Assembly: GCA_037127315.1 (NCBI GenBank)
Contig: JBBBDQ010001028.1
Location: 1,612,001-1,676,000, forward strand
Origin: Ascarosepion bandense
Taxonomy: Eukaryota > Mollusca > Cephalopoda > Sepiida > Sepiidae
Direction of reading: 5' to 3'
Length of the DNA stretch: 64,000 nucleotides
Below are positions 36,481 through 47,537 of the stretch, one piece after another. The notes under the pieces are model-generated. The model saw only the letters and a list, made by a program, of their open reading frames with translations, made no database searches and was not told the origin of the DNA. The stretch's first letter is position 1; each line of letters opens with the position of its first letter. Made by a program: the position numbers and the translations under genes.

Positions 36481-37104
36481 TTAAATTGTGTTGGAAGATT
36501 TGTATATGTGGACAAAAATCATTGTTTTTAGTGATTAAAAAAAAAAAAAAAAATTTCCCAAAACTCATTCCAATCATTTTGAATTCATTTTGAAATACAG
36601 CAAACTATTTTGCTTATTGGAAATACCCTACTATAATTGTGCTTCTCCCTCCTTTTCTTAGTTCACATGACTTGCTAACATCTCATAAATAATGGACTAT
36701 TCCATTTTGATCACATGGAAAGAGGGGAAAAGACACTACCTGACTCCAATGCAAAAATGAATTAAAGAATGGAAGAAGGGGTAAAAAGAAAATAGACATG
36801 TTTAACATCTGTTTTAGTGAAATGAAAAAAGGTGTCAATTTTAAACTTTTATACTTGTACCCAATTCTTATTTAGGGTTATTATTGTAATGTTTTGTCAA
36901 AGTTGTTAAACTCAACTATAAGGGAATTTGTTGAACTTGTCATGAACTTATTCAATCATTAACTTAATTAGGATTAATCAGAATATTAAAATAGGAAAAT
37001 CATGAAATTTTCATGTGTTAAAACTAGTTATATTTCATCTACTAACTGGAAATTAATATTAAAAAAACCTCAAGAAAGCATTTTTTATTAGATATACCTA
37101 CATA
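36481..37104. other. AT-rich DNA, nothing recognised
   Basis: An A tract lies at 36539-36553. No gene or element is recognised before the mariner-type copy, whose TA target stands at 37103-37104. Confidence 0.6.
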
Positions 37105-37535
37105 CAGGGTGCAATGGGTAAATTGTTGCCATTTTATATTTTTCATTTCCTACATGTTGTTTGATTTAGTTGATAGCAGAGTATAATAGGATCAGTTGGA
37201 CACCGTCTGTGAGAAAAAGAACATCATGACACAATTCACAAAAATTGGAAATGGGCATGCTGTACTCCTTGGCATTCATGCCAGAAACTCCAATACAAAC
37301 ATTTCAGAGTGTTTCTGAGGATAGTGCAAAGGATTTGGAAAGAGTTGGACAAGCCTAATGGTGATTACAAAGGCACAGCAGCTTATAAAACTCACTCTGA
37401 TCATTTTCATGACAAAACAATTCGCAAATTTGTTGGTGAGGGCCTCAAACTTAACACAGAGGCCTACATCAAGTGCCTGGGTCAAGAGGGTCACTACTGC
37501 AAGTTCTTCAAGTTTCCAACCTAAGCCCTATTGTT
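37105..37535 (+). mobile_element. Mariner-type element, left end and transposase pieces
   Basis: A TA dinucleotide (37103-37104) is followed by CAGGGTGCAATGGGTAAATT, matching the terminal inverted repeat of 44799-45644. Inside is a helix-turn-helix trace (NISECF then VQRIWKELDK near 37295-37355). It continues through GDYKGTAA and KTIRKFVGEGLKLNTEAYIK (about 37410-37475), parts of a mariner-type transposase joined after internal deletion. The right end with its inverted repeat is missing. The same joined arrangement (KELDESNGDYK then EFVGEGLKLNTEAYIK) occurs at 51550-51700, so both descend from one deleted ancestor. Confidence 0.75.
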
Positions 37536-39245
37536 TTTATTATTTGTAAATATTTTGCTAATTTATTATTCTATATAAAGGATATTAGTGTAATATAATA
37601 GTGATCTGAATGGAAATTAGAATCAACTTGGTTCTCTAACCTTAGCCAGTCTAAGAGAAAGAAAACTCTGAATTCAAAGCTATATCTTGAGTTTGAGTTT
37701 TGTTTAATGGCATATCAACCTCTTTGGGTGATTTAATGCCAAAATGGTGGGCTTTTGAGGTATTTTTTTAATGTTTGGTTATAGTGAGAAAATTGATGAA
37801 AAATTTTTTTAAATTTTTAATTTTAGAAAACTGAAGATGTCTTCTAGTTTTGTATTCAAAAAATGTATTGCTGGTAATAATTTTTTTTCCTTCAAAAATG
37901 TATTGACAATAATATTTTTTTTCCTTCAAGAATGTGTTATGATGATAATTCTTTTTTCTTCAAAAATGTATTATTGGTAATATTTTTGTTTCAAAAATGT
38001 ATATTTTTCTATAAAAGATTATTTTTATGTATATATTTTTTATAAAAGTCTATTTTTATATTTTCAGAGTGTTTTGGCACCAGTGTGGGAGGTTAACTAT
38101 TTGTCCATAGCTGTGACTCTCACAGGTGCTACCACTCCGAATCAGGGTGAACCTTGAAACAACAGCAATTAAAAGATGGTTCCATGCTCCTCACAATCTC
38201 CCAATCAGAGGACTTGCTGCTAGATGCAGTTTATTGTCATACCCAGGACATCTATGTAGATAGAAATAGATAGATTGAGAAAAAGAGAAATCTGTATAAA
38301 CAAAAGTGTAGATTTCTGTCATGAATTTGAACTTTCTTTTCACTTGTCTATGAATAATATAAAATTTTAGCTTGTATGATGCAAGATTAATGAACAATGC
38401 TAGAAAACATGATACATTTTACATCTTTCAAAATTAGATGAAGGTGATTCAGTAAAATCCATTGAATTTATTATTTCATTATCTTAAAAATTTCATGGAT
38501 CAATTTAATCCATGTTAAAACAAATAAAAAAGAAAGATTGTGGATAACCTTGAAAGATACATATTATTACCATTGTAAGAAAAAAGATATTTGTTCTTAT
38601 GAATCAAGACTGGCTCTGGTAAAACAAAGGTAATTTATATATCATTATTCTTTTTTCTTTTAACCAGTCTTATAATCAAGACATGATTTTAGAAGATGCC
38701 ATTAACTTTTTCAAAAAGCAGAAACTGACTCAAAATTATACTTAGTAACAATATCAAGAAAACAAAAAAACACATCGGCAAAGAAACAAAGATAATAATA
38801 TGAGAGAAAAAAAGCTAATTCAAGTAAATACATTTTTGCAGATTAGTGTAAAGTATGATTTCCAAATTGATTTATATTTAAATTGATTGGAAGGATTGTC
38901 AAACAGTGCCATGTACACCCAGAAGATTGCTGAACCTGTTCTGCTGCCATTCTTGTAACAGAATGCCCTTGTACATGATACAGAATATGCTCTGTAAGAT
39001 TTTCAACAACTTTGTCAAAGTGACTCCACTGAGAAATGGAACACAAAGGAATGACACCTGACTACCAATTATAACTCTTGCAGTATTGTTTCAACAAAAG
39101 CAAAAGCTGTAGAATCACATGTTTCAGGATAGCATTTACTATCTCTATGACCATTTAATGTGACAATACATGCCTGTATTGAAGCCTAATGTGTATATTC
39201 ACTGCATTAAGGTTACTGAGTACTGGTTTAAAAATAAGTAAACAG
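37536..39245. other. AT-rich DNA with one tandem repeat
   Basis: Apart from the tandem repeat at 37853-38002, no element or gene is recognised. The less AT-rich segment 38060-38260 contains a minus-strand frame without a known domain. Confidence 0.55.
37853..38002. repeat. Imperfect 34-38 bp tandem repeat
   Basis: Units start near 37853, 37891, 37926, 37960 and 37989. Each has TTCAAAAATGTATT followed by GGTAATAAT-like sequence and a run of T. Copies differ by substitutions and indels, so the array is old. Confidence 0.75.
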
Positions 39246-39631
39246 TGTAATATATTGCAATGAACTAATGGATGTAATTGACAGATACATCTGCCCTGGT
39301 GGGTGTGATTGAAAGATACATCTGGCTGTAGATAAAGTCAATAAAGTGCACCAAAAAAGCAAAAATGTGTGGGTGTAAGCGGTGATGAATGGAAAACAAG
39401 CATTGTGTGGTTGAAGTGGCATGGCTAGGTGGGTTGTGTGAAAGTTTTAAGATATATAAAGTGTAGAATTTTGACTGAAGAGATCCCCTGCTGGCTTTTA
39501 ACTCCCAACAGCACTTTTGTGTGTGCAAACTCTCCAGCTGCTTTCTAGCTCCACCATTGAAGAATAAAAACGTAAGATTATATTTTTATATATACGCATT
39601 CTTTGTGGTTTTTCAGCAGTAGTATATAACA
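39246..39631 (+). repeat. 5' LTR of the gypsy element
   Basis: Starts TGTAATATATTGC and ends AGTATATAACA, giving short inverted ends. Contains two diverged copies of the 31-bp unit (GATACATCTG near 39285 and 39315), AAGATATATAAAG (TATA-like, near 39450) and GAATAAAAACG (AATAAA signal, near 39561). The order is the same in 42426-43080. Confidence 0.85.
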
Positions 39632-40039
39632 TACATGATTTTTTTTTATTATTATATTTAAAAGAAAAAACAGATTGATAGCAAACCTGGTTACTCTATG
39701 AAAACACTAGACAATCATGGTATATAGACGACATCAAGAGAAAGTAGGTGACTTTTGGTTTTACCATGTGTGTATTCTGCTTTTGTGCATAGAAAAATTG
39801 CTAGTTAAAAAAAAAAGGAAAGAAAAACAAAACGAAAAAAGGAAAAACTTAAAATGGAACAGCATACTTTTCCCAATTATGAAAGTAATCAGAAAAAGTA
39901 TGACTGGAATTGAAAAATGTGGCTTGTTTGGTGATGAAAACATAAAGCAGAGGGTAGTACGTCTATCAGAGAGTGCACACAAGGGGGTTAGTGGAAGGAA
40001 TGTAGTTGTTGCAAAGCAAAGAAATATGCTAGACCTTTT

Positions 40040-40760
40040 TCAGTTACTGATGATATATTAGTATCACTTGGGTCTGCAAGGTACTTTTCAAAGCTTGATT
40101 TAAAATCGAGGTACTGGCAAGTTAAACTCCATGATAATGACAAGAAGAAAAGTGTATTCACTTGCCACAGGAGTTTGTTTCATTTTAATGGGTTCACAAA
40201 TGGGCCCAGTGTTTTCAAGGAGTTTATATCAATTGTTTTATGAGGACAGGAAGATATTTCTCTGACAACTTAGATGATATTTTCAAATACGAAAGAAGAC
40301 CACTTAAAGCATATAGACACAGTTTGTGTAAGCATAATCTCAAGCTGAAACCAGCTAAGTGTGAGTTCTTTAAAAATAAGACTCAATATCTGGGCTTCAA
40401 AATTAGTGAAGAGGGAATACAGCCAGATATTGATAAAGTCAAGCCTATAAAACCAGTTTCAACTCCAACCACTGTTAGACAAGTGAGGACCTTCATTGAA
40501 ATGACCTCATAGTATCACTGCTTTATTAGAATTTTTTTGATATTGATGAGCCATTGGTTAATCAAACAAAGAAGTATGCATGTTATCAATGGGATGGCAC
40601 TTACCAGGCTGCTTTCTATAGTTTAAAAATGAAGCTCACGAATATGGTGATACTAGCCTATCCTAACCCAAAAAAAGGACTATAGATTATATACTAATAC
40701 CTCTGATCAATCAATTGGTATATGTTCATACCAATTGGTTTATGATAAAAAAACCAGGAA
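40040..40760 (+). pseudogene. Gypsy RT and start of RNase H
   Basis: The frame starts near VTDDILVSLGSARYFSKLDL, the usual opening of gypsy RT palm with its catalytic Asp in KLDL, followed by YWQVKLHDND and KKSVFTC. In the open part at 40240-40512 the catalytic box reads NLDDIF, where YxDD is expected, so the Tyr is lost but both Asp remain. Then come LKPAKCEFFKNKTQYLGF and ISEEGIQPDIDKV. The RNase H start (TNTSDQSIG, for TDAS) is seen near 40700, after which an A30 tract (40767-40796) ends similarity. Frameshifts lie near 40240 and 40510. Confidence 0.85.
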
Positions 40761-40763
40761 AGT

Positions 40764-40798
<35 letters not shown>

Positions 40799-40916
40799 AT
40801 TTACTTACTGTCCTGTAAGTGACAAGCAAACAAGGTGATCAACTATAGTTCTCTAAAGAGGCTAAGATCATGGACTCCTAGAGTATTTACTCAATTCACC
40901 CATACAAAATATAAAG

Positions 40917-41390
40917 ATGGACTTGGGTCCTGAGCATGGATGGCTACAATTGCAGCGTTTCAAAGGTAAAGATAATTTTTGTGCTGATCTCTTGTTGCAT
41001 GCCACTGATACAAATGAGGACAATGTTGATTCTTCAGTAGGAAAAAATTATGATAGGAATTACTTAACTAGTGTGATAAATTCAAATCTAATTGAACCAG
41101 GGGAATTTGCAACCTATGGAAATGTCAATGTTTCATCAATGATGCCCAAACATCCCACATTGCAGGGGATAGACATAATTAGAGAGCAAGTTGATATGTA
41201 CAGTGGTTGGCCTCAGGCTTTTGCTGTTCCTAACAAGAAGGCAGAAACAGTGGGGCATCTTTTAGTAAATGAATTTTTCTGCAGATTTGGGTCACCACTT
41301 CAGCTTTTAACCAATAATGAATTGGAGAATGTCAACAAAATCATGAAAAAGACATTAAAAGATCTAAATGTACACCATCTGACAACTTAA
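40917..41390 (+). pseudogene. End of RNase H fused to gypsy integrase core
   Basis: An open frame of 157 codons. It opens WLQLQRFKGKDNFCADLLLH, the conserved end of gypsy RNase H (normally ending LSR). After a spacer it jumps to VDMYSGWPQAFAVPNKKAET, the integrase core, with the first catalytic Asp present. The integrase zinc-binding N-terminus is missing, so there is a deletion between the two. The second motif, usually TDNG, reads LTNNELENVNKIM, so the catalytic Asp is replaced. The remaining part, KDLNVHHLTT, is followed by a stop. Confidence 0.85.
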
Positions 41391-41980
41391 TTTAATCACA
41401 ATGGAAAGATTTCATAGAACATTGCATGATGTATTATCAAGAAAATTGGCAACAATGAACAGTCATGGATTATTTATATCAACCAGTTGTTAGTGGCTGT
41501 CTGGTTTTATGTAAGTGGGACCACAAAATTGTTACTGTACTACTTTTTTAACTGGGATGTTATTTTGCCTTTGAATAATATGCTGAGACCTTATTGCATA
41601 TATTATGGTGATGAACATCATCAAATTGCTTACTGGAAATGCATCATAGTTTCACTTTAGTTAGGAATAATATAAATAAACGAAGAAAGCTATGATAGAT
41701 AGGTAAGACTAAGGATGTAGAATTTGAGGTTGATGATTTAGTGTACTATAACAACCACCATAAGAAATGGAAGTTGGACATGTGCTAGTGGCCATATTAT
41801 GTGGTAGTTGAAAAGACTGGCCTTATCTATTATAGAATTAGAGATCAGTTAACCAGTGCAGTCATTAAGATGCATACAGAGCATCTTAGGATGATGTCTA
41901 TTGAAAAATGGAAAATTCCAACTGCAGAGACGCCATTACTGAAAATAGCATTGGCTGCTCCAGTAGAATCCAGGTAATTT
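41391..41980 (+). pseudogene. Gypsy integrase C-terminal region
   Basis: In several frames the expected order continues: a segment like FLYINQ then AVWFYVS (about 41470-41520), LPLNNMLRPYCIYYGDEHHQ (about 41560-41625), VDDLVYYNNHHKKWKLDMC (about 41730-41790) and a final TEHLRMMSIEKWKIPTAE (about 41878-41930). The catalytic Glu region is not clear. The last pieces match the C-terminal DNA-binding part of gypsy integrases. Confidence 0.75.
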
Positions 41981-42425
41981 TTCTTTGTTTTTTTTTTGTT
42001 GTTTTCTAGATCAGACATTGACTGACATGTACTGCAGGTAATGGCAGCTATTCTGTGTTCAAACATAGTTTGTTTGAAATTAAGAAGTTACATATATGAT
42101 GTTGATCTCAAGCATAGAGACAGAAAAAACAAACTTTTGAACATTACTGATGTGTGTGTTCTTAAAGAAAAATTAAAAAAGAAAACACTGTGAACTGATG
42201 ACATTGAAGGGCATAATGGATATGAACATTGTTAGGGGTTGCCAATTTCGGCATCCGAATTTTATATTCCAAGCCAGAAAAAAGAAAAAAAAAATGAATT
42301 TTTTTGTATGCTGTAATATGTACATGAATATATTTTTGTGCTTTGATTGTGTGGAAAAAAGAAAGTGGAGGAGAGATGCACTTAAAATGTTCACATGTGA
42401 ACCTTTTGTTGAATAGGATGGTAAG

Positions 42426-43080
42426 TAGTAATATATTGCCTTGAATGGCGATGGACAAGTGGATGTGATTGGCAGATACATCTGGCTTGCCAGATGTGAT
42501 TGGCAGATACATCCGGCTTGCCAGATGTGATTGGCAGATACATCCGGCTTGCCAGATGTGATTGGCAGATACATCCGGCTTGCCAGATGTGATTGGCAGA
42601 TACATCCGGCTTGCCAGATGTGATTGGCAGATACATCCGGCTTGCCAGATGTGATTGGCAGATACATCCGGCTTGCCAGATGTGATTGGCAGATACATCC
42701 GGCTTGCCAGATGTGATTGGCAGATACATCCGGCTTGCCAGATGTGATTGGCAGATACACCTGGATCTGGCCATAGACAAAGTCAACAAAGCAACAACCA
42801 GAAAAGCAAATATGCATGGGTGTCAGCCGTGATCAATGGAAACCAAGCATGGTTGAAGACGCATGGCCATGTGGTTGTGTGAGAGTTGTAAGATATATAA
42901 AGTCTAGGATTTTGACTGAAGAGATCCCTGCTGGCTACAGACTCCCAACAGTTTCTTTGTGTGCATAAACTCCCTGACTTCTCTACACAAGTGTCACTAT
43001 CACCGTCAAAGAATAAAATTATAAGATTATATTTTTATATATATGTGTTCCTTTTCATTTTCCAGTGATAGTATATAACA
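42426..43080 (+). repeat. 3' LTR, lengthened by a minisatellite
   Basis: Aligns with 39246-39631 at both ends: it starts TAGTAATATATTGCC and ends GTATATAACA. AAGATATATAAAG lies near 42891 and AGAATAAAATTATAAG near 43009. It is about 270 bases longer than the 5' LTR, and the extra length is the 31-bp repeat at 42462-42771. Confidence 0.85.
42462..42771. repeat. 31-bp minisatellite, nine units plus a partial
   Basis: Units begin GATGTGATTGGCAGATACAT at 42462, 42493, 42524, 42555, 42586, 42617, 42648, 42679 and 42710, with a partial unit at 42741. Units 2 to 9 are nearly identical (ATCCGG), while unit 1 has ATCTGG. In unit 1, ATCTGGC TT GCCAGAT is a perfect short hairpin; in the others one pair is lost. 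Because 31 is not a multiple of three, all three minus-strand frames stay open with a 31-residue peptide period. Those frames are artefacts of the repeat. Confidence 0.97.
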
Positions 43081-44167
43081 CCAGTGCACATATTGATCTA
43101 GATATGTGATCATTTATTACAGTACACCTACATTACCTGTACTATTGAAATATGTATTCAGGGTTCTGCCATTTTAGTTCCCACCTGCTATGTAATTTTT
43201 TTTCTTTGTATATATTTTTTAAATATACAGAATATGTCATTTGCAAACATCTTTATAGAAATGTTATTTTTATAGAAAATACTATAATTGCATATATTCT
43301 GTACTCTACAAGAGATTCTGTCCAAATAGAATGAACTTCTGCATAGAGCATCTTGGATAAACTAAGCTTGGAAAAAATTAAAAAGATTGCTTCTCTTTGA
43401 GGTTTATCTTTAGTTTTTTGTTTTAACATCAGAATGTTTTGCAATATGATAGTCAGTACAGTGGGTAGTAATTCACCAAACCTTTTCCAATGCTCTGTTT
43501 TAGAAACAACTTATGATGACAGAGAATAAAGACCAAGGAAAATGCTTTCCAATTTTAGGCTATAATTCAAAATATACTTATGCTGAAATTAATAACTATA
43601 TTTTTTATAATGCAGTACATTCACAAAATAAAGAATTAAAAAAGATAAAATATAGAATAATGGATAGGTAAATAAAACTATATAAGCAATTCTAACAAGC
43701 TTACTTATATGGTTTTGTAGGTAGTTCACAAGTATAGAGATCAATAGTTAAATAGCTTAGCCAGTCACAGAAAAACAAAATTATGTAAAGTCATATACAT
43801 CAGATGCACATTTAATATTTGTGTCACTATACAAGTAGATTATGTTATGCACATTGAAATTATTCCCATTCAAATATAAACACATTTAATATTTTATTTC
43901 ATAGAGTATCAATGGAAATAATTTTGTGTTGTAATGGAAAATACATCCCTTTGCCAATTTCAAGATAAATCAGAGACCAATATTGCAATATACAAAAATT
44001 TCCTTTCTCTATATCTATAAAAAAAAAAAAGAATATCATAAAAAAAATGTCTAATCTGTAAAAATGGTGTCTCAGCAACCCTATGGAGCTGATATACCTA
44101 TTTTTTTCCACTATATTCATTCATATTTATACTTCAATTATCATGATAAAGATGCAATTAACATGTT

Positions 44168-44168
<1 letters not shown>
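43081..44168. other. AT-rich DNA, nothing recognised
   Basis: No element or gene is recognised in about 1.1 kb between the gypsy element and the CA repeat. Confidence 0.6.

Positions 44169-44213
<45 letters not shown>
44169..44213. repeat. (CA)22 microsatellite
   Basis: About 22 uninterrupted CA units. A plus-strand frame running through it (44064-44291) encodes alternating His and Thr and is not a gene. Confidence 0.97.
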
Positions 44214-44215
<2 letters not shown>

Positions 44216-44798
44216 GACTTTCTCAGAGGTTAGGCAGTCAGATGTAGCAGAGGAGGATGTCAAAGGCCATGTGATATGCACTTGGTTGTGACATAAGTGA
44301 AGCTAAGTAAGGTAACACATTTGTCAAGATGGAGAAGAATGGTTGGATAGATTATGATGCTTAGAAATAGCTTAAGGGTTGTGGAACTGGATTAACATGC
44401 CATGAAGTAGAAAGGTTTTCTACTGCCTTGAGGTAGATAAGAAAATAAATGAATGACATAAATATAATCATGTTATTTTAAAATAGATTTTCAGTCCTTT
44501 ATCAAATATTCAACATTTTGCTCTTTGTTTTATACATCATTTTAAATTTATTTTTGGTTGTGAATTTATTTTCATTTTTTATAGCCCACAATTAAAAATG
44601 GCAATAAAACAAACTAAAAGAGAGTGCTTTACAAATACAGCCTTATGCAAAACTTACACCACTACAAATATTTATACAAAAATGTAAGTTTAATCTTTGA
44701 AATTAGTCATTTATATTACTAATATGATTTTGGTAAGTATTTTATAAGTTTTAGAGTATTAGTTTGATGAGTTATTTTCAGAAATAAACATAAATATA
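44214..44798. other. DNA without recognised content
   Basis: 44220-44450 is less AT-rich than its surroundings but shows no motif I can name. The rest is AT-rich. It ends at the TA target (44797-44798) of the mariner-type element. Confidence 0.5.
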
Positions 44799-45644
44799 CA
44801 GAGTGCGATTGATAAATTGTCATCTAAATTACACAAAAATGAAAATAACACTGACCCTTCATTTTAACAGATATATTTATCAAAATTACACAAAAATATC
44901 TTGAAATACTAAAGAGTAAAGTTATTCAATAAAATCACCATTGGCTTCAACCACAGCCTCCAGATGACTTCAGAATCTCCTGCATCACTTATGGATGGTC
45001 TCCTTGTTTAAATTGGTGAACTCTGCCATAATCCTTGCCTTCAGTTGAGTGTTACAAGGAGTTTTGTTTTTTTCTCACTTAACTGCACCCAACACATCAA
45101 GTGGGTTGCAGTCTGAGGAGTTAGATGACCAGAAGTAAGGAGTGTTGTGGTTACAGAAATTCTCTAACAGTATGACTGGGTTCATCTGCTTGTGTGGCAT
45201 GGTGCAAAGTCCTGTTGCCAAGCACAGAATCTTCCAGCAGCCACCCTCTTGACCCTGGGCAGAACTACCTCAAGGCTATTGATGTGGGCCTCTGTCCTGA
45301 CACTGAGGCCCTGTGGGAAGATGAATTGAGGTATAACGTTGCCATCATTAGTGATCACTCCAAACACTACGATGTTGACTCAATATATGGTTTTCATCAC
45401 TCTCAGTACATCTTTTGAGGACACACCATCTTCTGCACTGTCCTCAGATTGATACGCAAACACTCTGAAATGTTTCTATTGGCATGAAGCATTGTTTCTT
45501 TTTTACTGGTAGAGTGAATTGTATTATGGTGCTCTTTTTCTCACAGATGGTGCCTTACTGATCCTATGCAGTCGACAAAATCAAAAACAAGGTGCATGCA
45601 CAAAATTATAAATAATATGGCAGCAATTTACTCATTTCATCCTG
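44799..45644 (-). mobile_element. Mariner-type element with both ends, internal deletion
   Basis: An 846-bp element flanked by TA on both sides (44797-44798 and 45645-45646). The left end, CAGAGTGCGATTGATAAATT, and the reverse complement of the right end, CAGGATGAAATGAGTAAATT, form imperfect terminal inverted repeats. The transposase is on the minus strand. It has a helix-turn-helix trace (NISECLRINLRTVQKM) near 45430-45475, then, after a deletion, VFGVITNDGNVIPQFIFPQG (45300-45365) and FCAWQQDFAPCHTSR (second catalytic Asp). LTSGHLTPQTATHLM follows, the D3 region out of frame, then the C-terminal helices with EANGDF near 44937. Stops are present. Confidence 0.85.
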
Positions 45645-46646
45645 TATCTTATATAATTAAAATCATCAGTCAAGAGTTGATAAAAAGATAAAAGAAAAAG
45701 CTATAAATACAAATGTCTAAAATTTGTATTTTGTCATAAATTTCATAAATCATGTCATAAATCAGTGTAAAATGATTATATTGAGAAATAAAAGCAAATA
45801 ATTTATATACAAATACAGACTGTAAATAACAACTTGAAAACATAAATGGTAAGAATATCTTATCTTTTAAAAAAAAAAGCCTAATTATATAAAATTTTGT
45901 CTTTCAATTATTTTTCTTGTTTTTGGATAATTCTTAAAAAAAATAAAATAAATAAAAATAAATAAAATCTCCCAGTCATAACTTAAAGAAATTCACAACA
46001 AATCTAGACTACCATAGTGGGTGTTAAAACGTGGGTGTCACCATTCTTGCAGTAGCTGCAACATGTGAGAAACTGGCAGGTGAATGAGAAGAAAATAATA
46101 CAACACATCACCTCAAGTGATTTGCATACACCTGGATGATTTCTCTATCAACAGGTGCGTTTGGTGAGGTGGGGTTTTATGAGAACCATCACTTTGGTCA
46201 CCATAATCCGGTGGAGCAGCTCATGCCAGATGAGTGGTAAATTAGGATGGATTTAAAAGTATTCTATGTCCTCTTCAGATGTTTAGTATATGCTAGAAAC
46301 AGTAAACTCTTAAAACAGTGGTATTTCATTTAAGATTAAAATGATAAGCCTTTAGAATACAACACTATAATTTCTGCAATATAATTGGAGCGATTCATTA
46401 AATGGTAAATATTAAACAATTAAAAAAAGTCAATTACACTTTCCTGCTTATTAATCAAATATTGATTACCTCAGTAATAAGTTTATTATTTTCGAAAAAC
46501 CAGTATTTGTGTACTTATGAACATGTCAATACTTTGGTTAAAAAATTCTCCACACACACACACACACAATAGATGATGAGAATAAGACATTAAATTTGAG
46601 TGCTGCTTGAAAGTGTTTTAAATTCACATCAATCATTTATTGTTAA
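45645..46646. other. Mostly AT-rich DNA, nothing recognised
   Basis: A less AT-rich segment at 46000-46270 has no recognisable protein or repeat match in this window. A CA run lies at 46552-46568. The segment ends at the Helitron insertion point. Confidence 0.5.
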
Positions 46647-47145
46647 CTAGCAGTATAGCCCGGCATTGCTCGGGTGTAATGCAAGCTTTAAAACTAATCC
46701 ATGGTCCTGGAGCTGAAACTCTTTGGACATTGGCACGAAAGACTAAAAAGCAGTAGTTGTTTCCAGTTAAAGTGAAACCATAGACTGAAAGAAAAATGAA
46801 TGGATGTAAGTCAAATTTTGTTTTCCTGGTATCAATATCAAATTTTCTGCACTATTGTAAAAACCGCAACCTTGAAACTTCTGAATATCGTTTCTTATGG
46901 CTTTGTCTATGAGTGTATCAAATTTGATTAAAATTAGACCACTCCTTCTATAACCTGATTTTTTCGATTATCGATTTTTGATATTTATCGGGGGGTACCT
47001 CGACACAAAACCTAGCTAAAAAACACTCGCAGACGCTTATAGTACAACTGCGTAAATTTTCAAGAAAATCGGTTCAGCCATTTCGGAGTCTATAGGTAAT
47101 GGATACACACACACAGAGAAAGTTCCATTTATAAATAAGTTTAGA
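46647..47145 (-). mobile_element. Non-autonomous Helitron, copy 1
   Basis: On the minus strand it starts TCTAAACTTATTTATAAATG after an A (47146 complement) and ends CTAG (46647-46650) before a T. This matches the A|T insertion site and the TC...CTRR ends of Helitrons. Eight bases before CTAG lies the 3' hairpin CCCGAGCAATGCCGGG. No Rep-helicase coding is present in 499 bp. It matches 47538-48239 over nearly its whole length and lies opposite to it. Confidence 0.85.
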
Positions 47146-47537
47146 TGTATGAATGTCAAAATGTTACCATTAGCAACAAAAACAGAAAACAAGAATAGAA
47201 AACTTAAATTTCTTCTGTGCATATTGTAATGAAAATAAAACATTTGATAACAAAGGGAGAATATATTTTTAAAAAACAATATTTAGAAATGGCCATTCTT
47301 GTGTTACTACAACCACAACTTTGTTATGGATTAAAAATTATTAAGTAAAAAAGTTTTATATATATTTTTTATTATATCGCTCAAATAAATAGTCTGGTAA
47401 ATGTAATTTACATGAAAAAGTGAGCATCTAATCAAACATGGGTAGTGACTAAAATAATATCCGATGCAATAAAAAAATATATATAACACTGGATTAAAAT
47501 TAAATACATCAATTCCTTATATATCTATCTAATCTAA
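47146..47537. other. Spacer between the two Helitrons
   Basis: AT-rich DNA of 392 bases with no recognised content. The 5' ends of both Helitrons face this spacer. Confidence 0.6.

Larger units (their letters stand above)
39246..43080 (+). mobile_element. Ty3/gypsy retrotransposon with both LTRs
   Basis: A 3.8-kb element with LTRs at 39246-39631 and 42426-43080. The interior has RT (40040-40500), a deleted RNase H, integrase (41150-41600) and an integrase C-terminus (41700-41960), in the Ty3/gypsy order. No gag, protease or clear primer-binding site is left between the 5' LTR and the RT. ACAG before the element and CCAG after it could be an eroded 4-bp target duplication. Many stops and frameshifts make it inactive. 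The interior is about half the usual length of a gypsy element. Confidence 0.85.

Noticed and set aside
42462..42771. Possible CRISPR array
   Set aside because: The 31-bp units are contiguous with no unique spacers, lie in an LTR and the genome is animal.
42162..42817. Minus-strand frames of 132, 178 and 214 codons with a repeated peptide
   Set aside because: They are produced by the 31-bp minisatellite inside the gypsy LTR; all three frames stay open because 31 is not a multiple of three.
44064..44291. Frame encoding a His-Thr repeat
   Set aside because: It is the (CA)n microsatellite read in frame, with no domain on either side.
46000..46270. Possible exon in less AT-rich DNA
   Set aside because: No open frame of useful length and no protein motif in either strand; composition alone is not enough.
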